Shown here piece by piece: positions 46,604 through 55,841 of a DNA stretch of 64,000 bases (its first letter is position 1; each line of letters starts with the position of its first letter). This DNA is from Pseudooceanicola nanhaiensis DSM 18065 (GTDB lineage: Bacteria; Pseudomonadota; Alphaproteobacteria; Rhodobacterales; Rhodobacteraceae): contig NZ_JHZF01000011.1 of assembly GCF_000688295.1 (NCBI RefSeq), positions 1,706,288-1,770,287 of the forward strand, given 5' to 3'. The position numbers and the translations under genes are program-made. The notes beneath the pieces are model-generated. The model worked only from the letters and a program-made list of their open reading frames with translations. It did not search any database and was not told the DNA's origin.

Positions 46604-47365
46604 TCAGACGAATTGTTCGGAAATCAGCCGTTCCTCGAGACCGTGGCCCGGGTCGAAAAGGATGCGGTGCGAGATCGCGGGCTCCGAACGGATCTCGACG
46701 ACCACCACATCGCGGACCGAGCGGCTGTCGGCATCGGCCATGACCGGGCGCTTGTCGGGTTCCAGCACGTCGAAGCGCACCCGCGCGGTCTTGGGGATCA
46801 GCGCGCCGCGCCAGCGGCGCGGCCGGTAGGCGGCCATCGCCGTCAGCGCCAGCACGTCCGCCCCGATCGGCAGGATCGGCCCATGCGCCGAGTAATTGTA
46901 GGCCGTGGACCCGGCGGGGGTCGCCAGCAGCGCCCCGTCGCAGACGAGCTCCTCCAGTCGCACCTTGCCGTCGACGCTGATCCTGAGCTTGGCGGCCTGC
47001 GGTCCGGCGCGCAGCAGCGACACCTCGTTGATCGCGAGCGCCCGGTGCTCCGTCCCGTCCGCGCTGGTGGCCTTCATGGAGAGCGGGTTCACCACTTCCT
47101 CCTCGGCCAGCGCGAGGCGCTCGAGCAGCCCCTCCTCGGCATATTCGTTCATCAGGAAGCCCACGGTGCCCCGGTTCATCCCGTAGACCGGCGCGGGCAG
47201 GTCCTGCGTGCGATGCAGCGTGTGGAGCATGAACCCGTCGCCGCCGAGCGCCACGATCACCTCCGCCTCGGCCTCGGGCGCGTTGCCGTAGCGCGCGACC
47301 AGCGAGGCGCAGGCCGACCGGGCCATGTCGCTGCGACCGGCCGTGAAGGCGATCTTCATGTCCAT
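46604..47365 (-). CDS. nadK: NAD kinase
   Basis: A 253-residue kinase making NADP from NAD and ATP. Visible motifs are [16 protein letters not shown] (GGDG), [22 protein letters not shown] and the C-terminal [18 protein letters not shown]. Slightly short, as usual for alphaproteobacterial NadK. I chose ATG 47365 ([10 protein letters not shown]), GGGA upstream; ATG 47359 is nearly as good. Divergent from glyA. Confidence 0.93.
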   Translation of the reverse strand: MDMKIAFTAGRSDMARSACASLVARYGNAPEAEAEVIVALGGDGFMLHTLHRTQDLPAPVYGMNRGTVGFLMNEYAEEGLLERLALAEEEVVNPLSMKATSADGTEHRALAINEVSLLRAGPQAAKLRISVDGKVRLEELVCDGALLATPAGSTAYNYSAHGPILPIGADVLALTAMAAYRPRRWRGALIPKTARVRFDVLEPDKRPVMADADSRSVRDVVVVEIRSEPAISHRILFDPGHGLEERLISEQFV

Positions 47366-47396
47366 GAAGGGGTCCCGTTTCCCATAGAGCGCAATC

Positions 47397-47411
47397 GGTT
47401 CCGAAAGAACC
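47397..47411. promoter_or_regulatory. GGTTC-CGAAA-GAACC palindrome between nadK and glyA
   Basis: A perfect 5-5-5 inverted repeat about 30 bases before the nadK start. A second hairpin, GGCGCC (47426-47431) with GGCGCC (47439-47444), follows. Possible operator or leader structure; no glycine riboswitch is recognisable. Confidence 0.35.
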
Positions 47412-47545
47412 ACATCCGTTCTCCGGGCGCCAGCCTCGGGCGCCGGAACCCGCTTTTCATGATCATTATGTCGCGTTCGGACCTTTTGCGCCGCCGCGGA
47501 TCCGGGTAGGAAGCGCCAACGCCACTGACAAGGACGGATCATTCC

Positions 47546-48829
47546 ATGAAGGATGTCGGCTTCTTTTCCAGCCCGCTCGCGGAACGCGACCCGGAGATCT
47601 TCGACACCATCGGCAAGGAGCTCGGCCGCCAGCGCGACGAGATCGAGCTGATCGCCTCGGAGAACATCGTCTCCGCCGCCGTGCTCGAGGCGCAGGGTTC
47701 GGTCCTGACCAACAAATACGCCGAGGGCTACCCGGGCAAGCGCTACTACGGCGGCTGCCAGTACGTCGACATCGCCGAGACGCTGGCGATCGAGCGGGCG
47801 AAGCAACTCTTCAACTGCGGCTTCGCCAACGTCCAGCCCAACTCCGGCTCCCAGATGAACCAGGCGGTGTTCCTGGCGCTCCTGAAACCCGGCGACACCT
47901 TCATGGGGCTCGACCTGAACTCGGGCGGTCACCTGACCCACGGCTCGCCGGTGAACATGTCGGGCAAGTGGTTCAACGTGGTCTCCTACGGGGTGCGCCA
48001 GCAGGACCAGCTGCTGGACATGGAGGACATCCGCGCCAAGGCGCGCGAGCACAAGCCCAAGCTGATCCTCGCCGGCGGCACCGCCTATTCCCGGATCTGG
48101 GACTGGGCCGCCTTCCGCGAGATCGCGGACGAGGTCGGCGCCTACCTGATGGTCGACATGGCCCATATCGCGGGCCTCGTCGCGGGCGGCGCGCATCCCT
48201 CGCCCCTGCCCCACGCCCATGTCTGCACCACGACCACGCACAAGTCGCTCCGCGGCCCCCGCGGCGGGATGATCCTGACGAATGACGAGGACATTGCCAA
48301 GAAGGTGAACTCCGCCGTCTTCCCGGGCCTGCAGGGCGGGCCGCTGATGCATGTGATCGCCGCCAAGGCCGTGGCCTTCGGCGAGGCGCTGAAGCCCGAA
48401 TTCCAGGATTACGCGGTGCAGGTCGTCGCCAACGCCAAGGCGATGGCCGATCAGCTCATGAAGGGCGGGATCGACATCGTCTCGGGCGGCACCGACAACC
48501 ACCTGATGCTCGCCGACCTGCGCCCCAAGGGCGTCACCGGCAAGGCCGCCGAGGCCGCGCTCGGCCGCGCCCACATCACCTGCAACAAGAACGGCGTGCC
48601 CTTCGATCCGGAGAAACCCTTCGTGACCTCGGGCATCCGCCTCGGCACCCCCGCCGGCACCACCCGCGGCTTCCGCGAGGCCGAGTTCCGCCAGATCGCC
48701 GACTGGATCGTCGAGGTCGTTGACGGGCTTGCCGCCAATGGCGAGGACGGCAACACCTCCGTCGAGGACAAGGTGAAGGCCGAGGTGGCCGAGCTCTGCG
48801 GGCGCTTCCCGCTCTATCCGGGGCTCTGA
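47546..48829 (+). CDS. glyA: Serine hydroxymethyltransferase
   Basis: A 427-residue PLP enzyme interconverting serine and glycine with tetrahydrofolate. [33 protein letters not shown] and [14 protein letters not shown] are standard blocks; the PLP lysine is K233 in [14 protein letters not shown]. Length normal. AAGGA lies about eleven bases before the ATG. Transcribed alone; a highly structured 3' region follows. Confidence 0.97.
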   Translation: MKDVGFFSSPLAERDPEIFDTIGKELGRQRDEIELIASENIVSAAVLEAQGSVLTNKYAEGYPGKRYYGGCQYVDIAETLAIERAKQLFNCGFANVQPNSGSQMNQAVFLALLKPGDTFMGLDLNSGGHLTHGSPVNMSGKWFNVVSYGVRQQDQLLDMEDIRAKAREHKPKLILAGGTAYSRIWDWAAFREIADEVGAYLMVDMAHIAGLVAGGAHPSPLPHAHVCTTTTHKSLRGPRGGMILTNDEDIAKKVNSAVFPGLQGGPLMHVIAAKAVAFGEALKPEFQDYAVQVVANAKAMADQLMKGGIDIVSGGTDNHLMLADLRPKGVTGKAAEAALGRAHITCNKNGVPFDPEKPFVTSGIRLGTPAGTTRGFREAEFRQIADWIVEVVDGLAANGEDGNTSVEDKVKAEVAELCGRFPLYPGL

Positions 48830-48873
48830 GACCGGGGTGCGGCCGCCTCCGGCCGGAGTGTGAGAGGCGATCG

Positions 48874-48912
48874 GGACACCGTCCGCCGGACGGTGTCCGC
48901 CCCGAACGGGCG
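48874..48912 (+). terminator. Tandem hairpins after glyA
   Basis: GGACACCGTCC (48874-48884) and GGACGGTGTCC (48888-48898) form a perfect 11-bp stem with a 3-base loop. Directly next, CGCCC (48898-48902) pairs with GGGCG (48908-48912). A third stem is made by the repeat pair at 48922-48962. No T-run, but this probably ends the glyA transcript. Confidence 0.6.
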
Positions 48913-48921
48913 GAGCCCGAT

Positions 48922-48933
48922 GGAAAGATGAAG
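48922..48933 (-). repeat. Dispersed repeat, partial copy C
   Basis: GGAAAGATGAAG, the first 12 nt of the repeat in reverse direction. It is exactly complementary to the beginning of copy D across a 17-base gap, so transcripts would fold here. Confidence 0.7.
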
Positions 48934-48950
48934 ACCGGGGTGTCCCTCCG

Positions 48951-48973
48951 CTTCATCTTTCCGAAAATACTCC
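48951..48973 (+). repeat. Dispersed 23-nt repeat, copy D
   Basis: Reads CTTCATCTTTCC then GAAAATACTCC, one base different from copy A. It is followed by GGGGG and, 20 bases on, by the hairpin AGGGGGC (48994-49000) / GCCCCCT (49004-49010), the same module order as after copy B. Confidence 0.8.
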
Positions 48974-49022
48974 GGGGGTAGGCCGCAGGCCGTAGGGGGC
49001 AGCGCCCCCTTCCGAGGGCAGG

Positions 49023-49889
49023 ATGATGACCGACGCCGCGACAGACGCACCAGGGCCCCGCCCGCTGGCGGGGCTTTTCCGCTTCCTCGGCCACCAGCTC
49101 TGGGCGGCGCTCTTCGCGGTGATCCTGCTGGCGGCGATCCTCGGGACGAAACTGATCTGGCAGGAGGGCTGGGCGCTCACCCGCTACGACGCGCTGGTGC
49201 TGATCGCGGTCGCCTCGCAGGTCGCGATGCTGGCCTTCCGGCTCGAGACCTGGGACGAGTTCAAGGTGATCCTGCTCTTCCACCTCACCGGCACGGTGAT
49301 GGAATGGTTCAAGGTCTCCGCCGGCAGCTGGTCCTATCCGGAGGCGGGGGTGATCAAGCTCTTCGACGTGCCGCTCTTCACCGGCTTCATGTATGCCGCC
49401 GTCGGCTCCTACATCGCGCGCTCGATCCGGCTCTTCGACATCGTGCTGGCCCCCTTCCCGCCCTTCGGGCTGGTGGTGGCGCTCGCCGTCGGGATCTATG
49501 CGAATTTCTTCGCGCATCACTTCCTGCCGGACATCCGGCTGGCGCTCTTCGCGGCGAGCGTGCTGTTGTTCTTCCGCACCCGCCTGACGCTGACCGCGGG
49601 CGGCCGGCGCCGCTCCGTCCCGATGCTGGGCGCGGCGCTCCTGGTGGCGGGGCTGCTCTATATCGCCGAGAACATCGGCACCTTCACCGGAACCTGGGTC
49701 TATGCCGGTCAGAAGGCGTGGGAGCCCGTCCGCCTCGGCATGCTGGGCTCCTGGTATCTGCTCTTCTTCGTGAGCTTCGCGACCGTCCTGGTGGTCTTCC
49801 GCGGCGCCTGCCGCCCGGGGCCCTGGCTCAGATCCAACCGCGCCAGCGGGCCAGCGCATAGATCAGAAGCCCGAGGATCAGGAAGTTGA
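49023..49889 (+). CDS. DUF817 family membrane protein
   Basis: A 288-residue inner-membrane protein with about seven hydrophobic segments. Family features are LLFHLTGTVMEWFKVSAGSWSYPEAGV, LFTGFMYAAVGSYIARSIRLFD and YIAENIGTFTGTWVYAGQ. DUF817 has no assigned function. ATG 49023 or 49026 (MTDAATDAPG) is possible; GAGGGCAGG is upstream. The last 62 bases overlap the 3' end of the minus-strand gene at 49828-50199, so its last ~20 residues (RSNRASGPAH...) may be unconserved. Confidence 0.8.
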   Translation: MMTDAATDAPGPRPLAGLFRFLGHQLWAALFAVILLAAILGTKLIWQEGWALTRYDALVLIAVASQVAMLAFRLETWDEFKVILLFHLTGTVMEWFKVSAGSWSYPEAGVIKLFDVPLFTGFMYAAVGSYIARSIRLFDIVLAPFPPFGLVVALAVGIYANFFAHHFLPDIRLALFAASVLLFFRTRLTLTAGGRRRSVPMLGAALLVAGLLYIAENIGTFTGTWVYAGQKAWEPVRLGMLGSWYLLFFVSFATVLVVFRGACRPGPWLRSNRASGPAHRSEARGSGS

Positions 49890-50199
49890 CCGCAAGGCTG
49901 CGCAGGATCGACAGCAGCAGGTCCACCCGGCGCTTGTTCGGGTTCACCGATTTCAGATAATCCTCGAGGATCTCCGCCTCGCGCGCGACCCGCTTGCGGT
50001 CGATCTGCCAGAAAAGCTTCGGATGACCGGCCATGTAATCCGCATCCGCCACCGCGCCGCCTGCCCGGCGCATCCGGCGGGGCAGCCGCCGGCCGGCCTT
50101 CCTGAGCGCATGGCGCAGGCCCTTCTCGCCGGTGCCGAAGCCCCGGTCCAGAAGCTCCTCGAGCCGTCTGGCCTTCGCCGCGATGTCCAGTTCCGCCAT
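49828..50199 (-). CDS. Unassigned protein with C-terminal membrane anchor
   Basis: A 123-residue protein: helical, strongly basic N-terminal part (ALRKAGRRLPRRMRRAGG), DADYMAGHPKLFWQIDRKRVAREAEILEDYLKS in the middle, and one hydrophobic helix near the end (LAVNFLILGLLIYALARWRGWI). That makes it a tail-anchored protein with the rest in the cytoplasm. I do not recognise the family. Its 3' end overlaps the convergent DUF817 gene by 62 bases. Confidence 0.65.
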   Translation of the reverse strand: MAELDIAAKARRLEELLDRGFGTGEKGLRHALRKAGRRLPRRMRRAGGAVADADYMAGHPKLFWQIDRKRVAREAEILEDYLKSVNPNKRRVDLLLSILRSLAVNFLILGLLIYALARWRGWI

Positions 50200-50249
50200 G
50201 CCTGACAGGCCCCCTTGCCTCCGTCACGCCGCAGGTCTACCGAAGAGCC

Positions 50250-51020
50250 ATGCTGAACACCATCCCGCATGGCGCGCCGACCGCCGAACCGCCGCTGCTG
50301 ATCGTCCACGGGCTCTTCGGATCCGCGCGGAACTGGAGCGTCATCGCCAAGCGGCTCTCGGACGTGCGGCAGGTGCTCACCGTGGACATGCGCAACCACG
50401 GGCAAAGCCCCTGGGCGCCGAGCCAGAGCTACGAGGACATGGCCGGAGACCTCGCCGAGGTGCTGGAGGATGTCGGGCCTGCCGATGTGCTCGGCCATTC
50501 GATGGGCGGCAAGGCGGCCATGGTTCTGGCCCTGACCCGGCCCGAGCTGGTGACCCGTCTGATCGTCGCGGACATCGCGCCGGTCACCTACCGCCACAGC
50601 CAGTCCGACAAGATCGCGGCGATGCGGGCGGTGGACCTCGACGCGGTCGAACGGCGCTCGGACGCGGATGCGCAGCTGGCCCGGCACCTCGACGATCCGG
50701 CGCTCTGCAGCTTCTTCACCCAGTCGCTCGATCTCAAGGAGAAGCGCTGGCGGCTCAACCTCGACGTGCTGGGGGCGGAGATGGAGAAGATCATCGGCTT
50801 TCCCGAGGTGACGGGGCAGTTCGGCAAGCCGACGCTGTTCCTGACCGGCGGCAATTCCGATTACGTCGGCCGTGACGACCGCGACACCATCACCGCGCTC
50901 TTCCCCAAGGCGCGTTTCGTCGGCATCCCCGGCGCGGGGCACTGGATTCACGCGGACAAGCCCAAGGAATTCGTCGCCGCGGTTTCGGAATGGCTGGCGC
51001 GGAGCGAAGCCCCGCGCTGA
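50250..51020 (+). CDS. Alpha/beta-hydrolase (YbfF-like esterase)
   Basis: A 256-residue alpha/beta-hydrolase. LLIVHGLFGSARNW holds the oxyanion-hole HG; DMRNHGQS precedes the nucleophile motif LGHSMGGKAAM (Ser in GHSMGG); the C-terminal catalytic histidine is in GAGHWIHADKP. This subgroup (YbfF/EstB and ABHD11-like) cleaves acyl-CoA or short esters. The ribosome site is GAAGAG. Convergent with the 85-residue membrane protein gene. Confidence 0.85.
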   Translation: MLNTIPHGAPTAEPPLLIVHGLFGSARNWSVIAKRLSDVRQVLTVDMRNHGQSPWAPSQSYEDMAGDLAEVLEDVGPADVLGHSMGGKAAMVLALTRPELVTRLIVADIAPVTYRHSQSDKIAAMRAVDLDAVERRSDADAQLARHLDDPALCSFFTQSLDLKEKRWRLNLDVLGAEMEKIIGFPEVTGQFGKPTLFLTGGNSDYVGRDDRDTITALFPKARFVGIPGAGHWIHADKPKEFVAAVSEWLARSEAPR

Positions 51021-51024
51021 ACTT

Positions 51025-51282
51025 TCAGAGGCCGTTCGGCCCGCGTGTCGCGGCCGGTGCGTCCTTCCGCAGACCGTCCTGCGGCGGCCAGTCCGGGTCG
51101 CGCCGCTTGATCCGCTTGGACGCCCAGAGGCCGAGCGGCACCCCGAGCGCGAGCCCGATGACCGCCGACCAGAGCAGCGCCCCGAGGCTGTAATACCCGA
51201 AGACAAAGAAGGCGATGAGCGCCGCACCGGCGACGCAGGCGACGGCTAGGGTGGTGGTGAACCAGCTGAGACGTGTCTTCAT
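51025..51282 (-). CDS. Small two-helix membrane protein, 85 residues
   Basis: An 85-residue protein with two hydrophobic helices at about 9-32 (AVACVAGAALIAFFVFGYY) and 35-53 (ALLWSAVIGLALGVPLGLW), then a charged tail (KRIKRRDPDWPPQ). Both ends of the hairpin look cytoplasmic. No family recognised. A GGAAC-N17-CGTT promoter lies 37-62 bases upstream, so it is probably a general-stress gene. Confidence 0.7.
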   Translation of the reverse strand: MKTRLSWFTTTLAVACVAGAALIAFFVFGYYSLGALLWSAVIGLALGVPLGLWASKRIKRRDPDWPPQDGLRKDAPAATRGPNGL

Positions 51283-51318
51283 GGCGCAATGCTCCTTTGC
51301 GGGCCTTCTGGCCTGACC

Positions 51319-51344
51319 AACGCCCCGCCGGCGGCGCGGGTTCC
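51319..51344 (-). promoter_or_regulatory. EcfG-type promoter of the 85-residue membrane protein gene
   Basis: On the minus strand GGAAC (51340-51344), 17 bases, then CGTT (51319-51322): the same exact elements and spacing as the CsbD promoter. The leader would be about 28 nt. Confidence 0.6.
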
Positions 51345-51348
51345 GGGC

Positions 51349-51823
51349 TCAGCCGCCCGGCAGCATCCGCGCAGACACGCCGTCGCGCAGCCAGAACCGG
51401 TGGACGAGCGTCGCGCCGATGTGGCCGAGGATGACAACCAGGAGGAGCGTCTTCAGCACCTCGTGCGCCTCCGCCGCCGCCGCGGCGCCGAGGAACCAGC
51501 CCGCGGCGCCCGAGAACGGGACCAGCAGCATCAGGCCGTAAAGCGCCCAGTGCCCGATGCCGGCGGCGCGGGCGGCCAGCGGATGGCCCCCGTTCCGGCG
51601 CGGCGCGCCATGGGTGACGCGGACCGCCAGGCGCCACACCACCAGCACCAGCACGGCCGAAGACGATGTGGAGGGTCGCACCGGCCCCCGGGTCGGCGAT
51701 CCCGGTGCTGGCATAGGCGCGCCAGGCGGCCTCGATCCCGTCATGGGCGAGGAACTGGACGGCGATCAGGCCGGTGACGGCCCAGTGAAGGATGATCTGG
51801 GTGCGGGAGTAGCGGGCGGGCAT
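51349..51823 (-). pseudogene. Cytochrome b561 with a frameshift
   Basis: From ATG 51823 the frame reads MPARYSRTQIILHWAVTGLIAVQFLAHD and, further on, GATLHIVFG; at about 51655-51659 the similarity moves to the next frame as AVLVLVVWRLAVRV, continuing GHWALYGLMLLVPFSG and LGHIGATLVHRFWL to a TGA at 51349. All four expected heme-ligand histidines and four helices are present across the two frames. The span of 475 bases is one over a codon multiple. The shift lies in a GGCCG where GGCGCC would restore the frame, so a 2-base loss or a 1-base gain is likely. It may also be a sequencing error. Confidence 0.8.
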
Positions 51824-51882
51824 GGCGGGGTCCTTTCCTGTCAGACCCCTGCTACGCGCCGCCGCCGGTTTTCCGTCGCGGC

Positions 51883-52095
51883 TCAGCGCTCGAGGCGGAA
51901 GCCCAGTTTCACGCCGACCTGGTAATGCGCGACCTGGCCATCCTCGCCCACATGGCCGCGGATCTGGGTGACCTCGAACCATTCGATGTTGCGGACGGAT
52001 TTGGACGCGGCCGAGACGGCCTTCTGGATCGCGTCGTCGATGGAGGTCTCGGACGAGCCGTAGACTTCGGTGATCGGATAGATGTGGTCGGACAT
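51883..52095 (-). CDS. Dodecin family flavin-binding protein
   Basis: A 70-residue dodecin: YPITEVYGSSETSIDDAIQKAVSAASKSVRNIEWFEVTQIRGHVGEDGQVAHYQVGVKLGFRL. The tryptophan in NIEWFEV is the residue that stacks on flavin. Dodecamers store or buffer flavins. I chose ATG 52095 (MSDHIYPITE), with AAGGGAA upstream. It lies between a broken cytochrome gene and lepA and is probably monocistronic. Confidence 0.93.
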   Translation of the reverse strand: MSDHIYPITEVYGSSETSIDDAIQKAVSAASKSVRNIEWFEVTQIRGHVGEDGQVAHYQVGVKLGFRLER

Positions 52096-52276
52096 AGGTC
52101 GCTTTCCCTTGTTGCAGGAAGTGGGACCTAGTGCAGGGAGCCGGGGTGGCGAGGGGGTGGGACAAGGCGCGTCACCCGCGACTCCGTGACGGGGGGGGCC
52201 GACGACCTCCCCCCAACACCCGGGGCTCAAGCTATCTGCACGGTGACGCTCGCCGGACGCGTTGCGCCCCTGCGGC

Positions 52277-54079
52277 TCAGCTGTCCATCTTCAGCGCCGA
52301 GATGAACGCCTCCTGCGGGATGTCGACCTTCCCGAACTGGCGCATCTTCTTCTTGCCGGCCTTCTGCTTGTCGAGCAGCTTCCGCTTCCGCGTCGCGTCC
52401 CCGCCGTAGCACTTCGCCGTCACGTCCTTGCGCAGCGCCGCCAAGGTCTCGCGCGCGATGACCTTGCCGCCGATCGCCGCCTGGATCGGGATCTTGAACA
52501 TGTGGCGGGGGATCAGCTCCTTGAGCTTCTCGCACATCGCACGGCCCCGCATCTCGGCCCGGTCGCGGTGGACCATCATCGAGAGCGCGTCGACCGGTTC
52601 GTCGTTCACCAGGATCTGCATCTTCACGAGGTTGTCCTCGCGATATCCGATCAGCTGGTAGTCGAAGGACGCATAGCCTTTCGTGACGCTCTTCAGCCTG
52701 TCGTAGAAGTCGAACACCACTTCGTTCAGCGGCAGATCGTAGACCACAAGCGGGCGGTTGCCCGCATAGGTCAGCTCCATCTGGATGCCGCGGCGGTCCT
52801 GGCAGAGCTTCAGCACGTCGCCGAGGTATTCGTCGGGCACCATGATGGTCGCCTTGATCCGCGGCTCCTCGATATGGTCGATATGCGTCGGGTCGGGCAT
52901 GTCGGCGGGGTTGTGCAGGTCGATGACCTCGCCGTCCTTCATGTGGAGGTGATAGATCACCGAGGGCGCGGTGGTGATCAGGTCGATGTCGTACTCGCGC
53001 TCGATCCGGTCGCGGATCACCTCGAGGTGCAGCAGGCCGAGGAAACCGCAGCGGAAGCCGAAGCCGAGCGCGGCCGAGGTCTCCATCTCGAAGGTGAAGG
53101 AGGCGTCGTTCAGCGCCAGCTTCTCGATCGCGTCGCGCAGGTCCTCGAATTCCGAGCTGTCGACGGGGAAGAGGCCGCAGAAGACCACAGGGATCGACGG
53201 CTTGAAGCCGGGGAGCGCGGTCTCGACCCCCTTCTTCTCGGTGGTGATCGTGTCGCCGACGCGGGTGTCGCGGACCTGCTTGATCTGGGCGGTGATGTAG
53301 CCGATCTCGCCCGGGCCCAGCTCCTTCACCTCGGTCATTGCCGGGCGGTAGACGCCGATCCGGTCGATCTCGTAGACGCCGCCGGTGCGCATCATGCGGA
53401 TGCGCTGGCCCTTCTTCAGCACGCCGTCGATGACGCGGACGATGACCACGACGCCGAGGTAGCTGTCGTATTTCGAATCGACCAGCATCGCCTTCAGCGG
53501 CTTCTCGGCATCGCCCTCGGGCGGCGCCGGCAGACGGGTGACGATGGCCTCCAGCACGTCGGGGATGCCAAGGCCGGTCTTGGCAGAGATCTCGATGGCG
53601 TCCTGCGCCTCGATCCCGATCACGTCCTCGATCTGGTCCTTGACCCGCTGCGGCTCGGACGCCGGCAGGTCGATCTTGTTCAGCACCGGCACGATCTCGT
53701 GGTCGGCGTCGATCGCCTGGTAGACGTTGGCGAGCGTCTGCGCCTCGACCCCCTGGGTGGCGTCGACCACGAGCAGCGAGCCCTCGACCGCCTGCATGGA
53801 GCGCGAGACCTCGTAGGCGAAGTCGACGTGTCCGGGCGTGTCGATCAGGTTCAGGACATAGGTCTTGCCGTCCTTCGCCGGATATTCGATGCGGACGGTG
53901 TTCGCCTTGATGGTGATCCCCCGCTCGCGCTCGATATCCATGGCATCGAGGAGCTGCTCCTTCATGTCGCGCTCGGCGACGGTGCCGGTGAGCTGGATCA
54001 GCCGGTCGGCCAGGGTGGATTTCCCGTGGTCGATATGGGCGACGATGGAGAAGTTTCGGATGAGGGATCTGTCGGTCAT
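52277..54079 (-). CDS. lepA: Elongation factor 4 (LepA)
   Basis: A 600-residue translational GTPase acting on stalled or mistranslocated ribosomes. G motifs: [17 protein letters not shown], and [41 protein letters not shown] is the LepA domain and the unique C-terminal domain ends [33 protein letters not shown]. Full length. No clear ribosome site precedes ATG 54079. Divergent from a small membrane protein gene. Confidence 0.97.
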   Translation of the reverse strand: MTDRSLIRNFSIVAHIDHGKSTLADRLIQLTGTVAERDMKEQLLDAMDIERERGITIKANTVRIEYPAKDGKTYVLNLIDTPGHVDFAYEVSRSMQAVEGSLLVVDATQGVEAQTLANVYQAIDADHEIVPVLNKIDLPASEPQRVKDQIEDVIGIEAQDAIEISAKTGLGIPDVLEAIVTRLPAPPEGDAEKPLKAMLVDSKYDSYLGVVVIVRVIDGVLKKGQRIRMMRTGGVYEIDRIGVYRPAMTEVKELGPGEIGYITAQIKQVRDTRVGDTITTEKKGVETALPGFKPSIPVVFCGLFPVDSSEFEDLRDAIEKLALNDASFTFEMETSAALGFGFRCGFLGLLHLEVIRDRIEREYDIDLITTAPSVIYHLHMKDGEVIDLHNPADMPDPTHIDHIEEPRIKATIMVPDEYLGDVLKLCQDRRGIQMELTYAGNRPLVVYDLPLNEVVFDFYDRLKSVTKGYASFDYQLIGYREDNLVKMQILVNDEPVDALSMMVHRDRAEMRGRAMCEKLKELIPRHMFKIPIQAAIGGKVIARETLAALRKDVTAKCYGGDATRKRKLLDKQKAGKKKMRQFGKVDIPQEAFISALKMDS

Positions 54080-54190
54080 GCGCGCGCATGTAGCAGAGGC
54101 GCAGGGACCTTGGAAGATGGCATGATATGGCCGACGCGGTTTGCACGCCGGGTCATTGGCGGGTAAGTGCCCGGACGGGAGGGTCGCGCG

Positions 54191-54358
54191 ATGACAATGG
54201 GCGTGGCACTGGCGATCGGCATCGCCATCGGGGCGGCACTGGGTGTCGCCATGGGCAACATGTCCGCCGGCATCGGCCTGGGCATCGCTGTCGGCCTCGT
54301 GCTGGCCGTGGCGCTCCGGCGCGAGGACCAGGGCGGACCGGGCCAGGACGGCGACTGA
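54191..54358 (+). CDS. Small glycine-zipper membrane protein, 55 residues
   Basis: A 55-residue hydrophobic protein: [23 protein letters not shown] and [18 protein letters not shown] form two helices with GxxxG spacing, then a polar tail ([11 protein letters not shown]). GGGAGGG lies about eight bases before ATG 54191. No family recognised; helices of this kind assemble in membranes. Probably transcribed alone between lepA and the MBL gene. Confidence 0.6.
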   Translation: MTMGVALAIGIAIGAALGVAMGNMSAGIGLGIAVGLVLAVALRREDQGGPGQDGD

Positions 54359-54454
54359 GCCGCCCGGGCGGATCTCACCCTACGGAAACGTGAGCGCGAC
54401 AATTCCCGCGACCGGGCTACCATTGCCGCGACAGACCACCGAGGAGCCTGCCCG

Positions 54455-55219
54455 ATGATCACACGCCGCCGCCTTCTGCTGACCGGAACCGCCGTCACCG
54501 GCGCGACCGTCTTCCTGCCCTATGCCGCCATGGCCCAGACCGGGGCGGGCGACCAGTTCGACGCCGCCGAGGGGCCGGTGACCGTGCACCCCGTGAGCCA
54601 CGCCTCCTTCGTGATGGAGACCCCCGTCGGCACGATCTACAACGATCCGGTCGGCGACGCCTCGGCCTATGCCGATTTCCCGGAGCCCGACCTGATCCTC
54701 ATCACCCACGAGCACGGCGATCATTACAACGCCGACACGCTCGCGGCCCTTGTCGGCCCCAACACGCAGCTGCTGACCAACCCGGCGGTGTTCGAGATGC
54801 TGCCCGACGGGCTCAAGGCGCGCGCCACCTCGATCGCGAACGGCGAGGAGACCACCGTCCTCGGCCTGAGGATCGAGGCGATCCCGGCCTACAACATCAC
54901 CGAGGAGCGGCTCCAGTATCACCCGGAAGGCCGCGACAACGGCTACATCCTGAATTTCGACGGGCTGCGCGTCTACATCGCCGGCGACACCGAGGACATC
55001 CCCGAGATGCGCGCGCTGAGCGACATCGACGTGGCCTTCGTGCCGTTCAACCTGCCCTACACGATGACCGAGGAACAGGCGGCCTCGGCCGTGGCCGAAT
55101 TCGCGCCGAGCTACGTCTATCCCTACCACTACCGCGACAGCGACCCCGAGAAGTTCGCCCGGCTCCTGGCCGATACGGATGCGGGGACCGAGGTCAAGAT
55201 GGGTCCCTGGTACGAATAG
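54455..55219 (+). CDS. Tat-exported metallo-beta-lactamase-fold hydrolase (UlaG-like)
   Basis: A 254-residue MBL-fold protein with a twin-arginine signal (ITRRRLLLTG, helix, then AMAQ cleavage near residue 28). The metal motif is THEHGDHYN; later ligands are likely in AIPAYNIT, YIAGDTED and YPYHYRDSD. The sequence is closest in style to UlaG and YcjP-type lactonases/nucleases. Export by Tat suggests it folds with metal before transport. Substrate unknown. A clear terminator follows. Confidence 0.85.
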   Translation: MITRRRLLLTGTAVTGATVFLPYAAMAQTGAGDQFDAAEGPVTVHPVSHASFVMETPVGTIYNDPVGDASAYADFPEPDLILITHEHGDHYNADTLAALVGPNTQLLTNPAVFEMLPDGLKARATSIANGEETTVLGLRIEAIPAYNITEERLQYHPEGRDNGYILNFDGLRVYIAGDTEDIPEMRALSDIDVAFVPFNLPYTMTEEQAASAVAEFAPSYVYPYHYRDSDPEKFARLLADTDAGTEVKMGPWYE

Positions 55220-55242
55220 CACTGACCGCCGCATGGGCCGGC

Positions 55243-55276
55243 AACGGGCGCGGGTCACACCGCGCCCGTTCTCGTT
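55243..55276 (+). terminator. Terminator of the MBL-fold gene
   Basis: AACGGGCGCGG (55243-55253) pairs perfectly with CCGCGCCCGTT (55260-55270), followed by CTCGTTT. Confidence 0.75.
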
Positions 55277-55478
55277 TCGCGCCCATGCACGAAGGTCACG
55301 CCCCTTGTTTTCATGGCCCCGCCCCGCATCGCGGCCTTGCGGCAGGCAGGCCGGTTTGGCATAGTCGGGCCACCCTGCGTCAGGCCGCGCGAAAGCACGG
55401 GCGGGGGGCCGGCGGACCCGGCGAACGAGCAAGCAACGATGCGGCCGGAAAAGCGCCGCACGACAAAGAGGCCAGTCA

Positions 55479-55781
55479 ATGAAACGCGTCTTCACGGCGG
55501 CAGGCACCGCCATTTTCATGTCCACCTTCTCGGCAGCCCATGCCGGTCCGATCGACAACGCCTGCATGTCGAGCGAACGCGGCGGGAATCGCGCGCTCTG
55601 CGGCTGCATCCAGGCCGTGGCGAACATCACGCTGAACGGCCAGGACCAGCGGCTGGCGGCGAAATTCTTCGCCGAACCGCAGATGGCGCAGGATGTGCGG
55701 ATGTCGAAAACCCAGTACCACGACGAATTCTGGAAGCGGTACGAACAATTCGGCGCCACCGCCTCGGCGGCCTGCTCCTGA
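55479..55781 (+). CDS. Small secreted protein, 100 residues
   Basis: A 100-residue exported protein: signal peptide about 1-22 (MKRVFTAAGTAIFMSTFSAAHA), then ACMSSERGGNRALCGCIQAVANITLNGQDQRLAAKFFAEPQMAQDVR and a final ACS. Four cysteines suggest two disulfides. Similar small periplasmic proteins with the LCGCIQ motif are common in Rhodobacteraceae; their function is not known to me. Ribosome site GAGGCCAG is weak. Confidence 0.7.
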   Translation: MKRVFTAAGTAIFMSTFSAAHAGPIDNACMSSERGGNRALCGCIQAVANITLNGQDQRLAAKFFAEPQMAQDVRMSKTQYHDEFWKRYEQFGATASAACS

Positions 55782-55805
55782 GGTTCGGACCCGCGCGGGC
55801 GATCC

Positions 55806-55841
55806 GCGGGCGCTGACCTCGATGAGGTCGAAGGCGCCCGC
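55806..55841 (+). terminator. Hairpin after the small secreted protein gene
   Basis: GCGGGCGC (55806-55813) pairs with GCGCCCGC (55834-55841), and inside GACCTC pairs with GAGGTC. It lies 25 bases past the stop; no T-run. The rest of 55842-56079 is GC-rich with no gene seen. Confidence 0.5.

Noticed and set aside
47366-47545. Glycine riboswitch before glyA
   Set aside because: Only simple palindromes are present; the conserved glycine aptamer elements are not recognisable.
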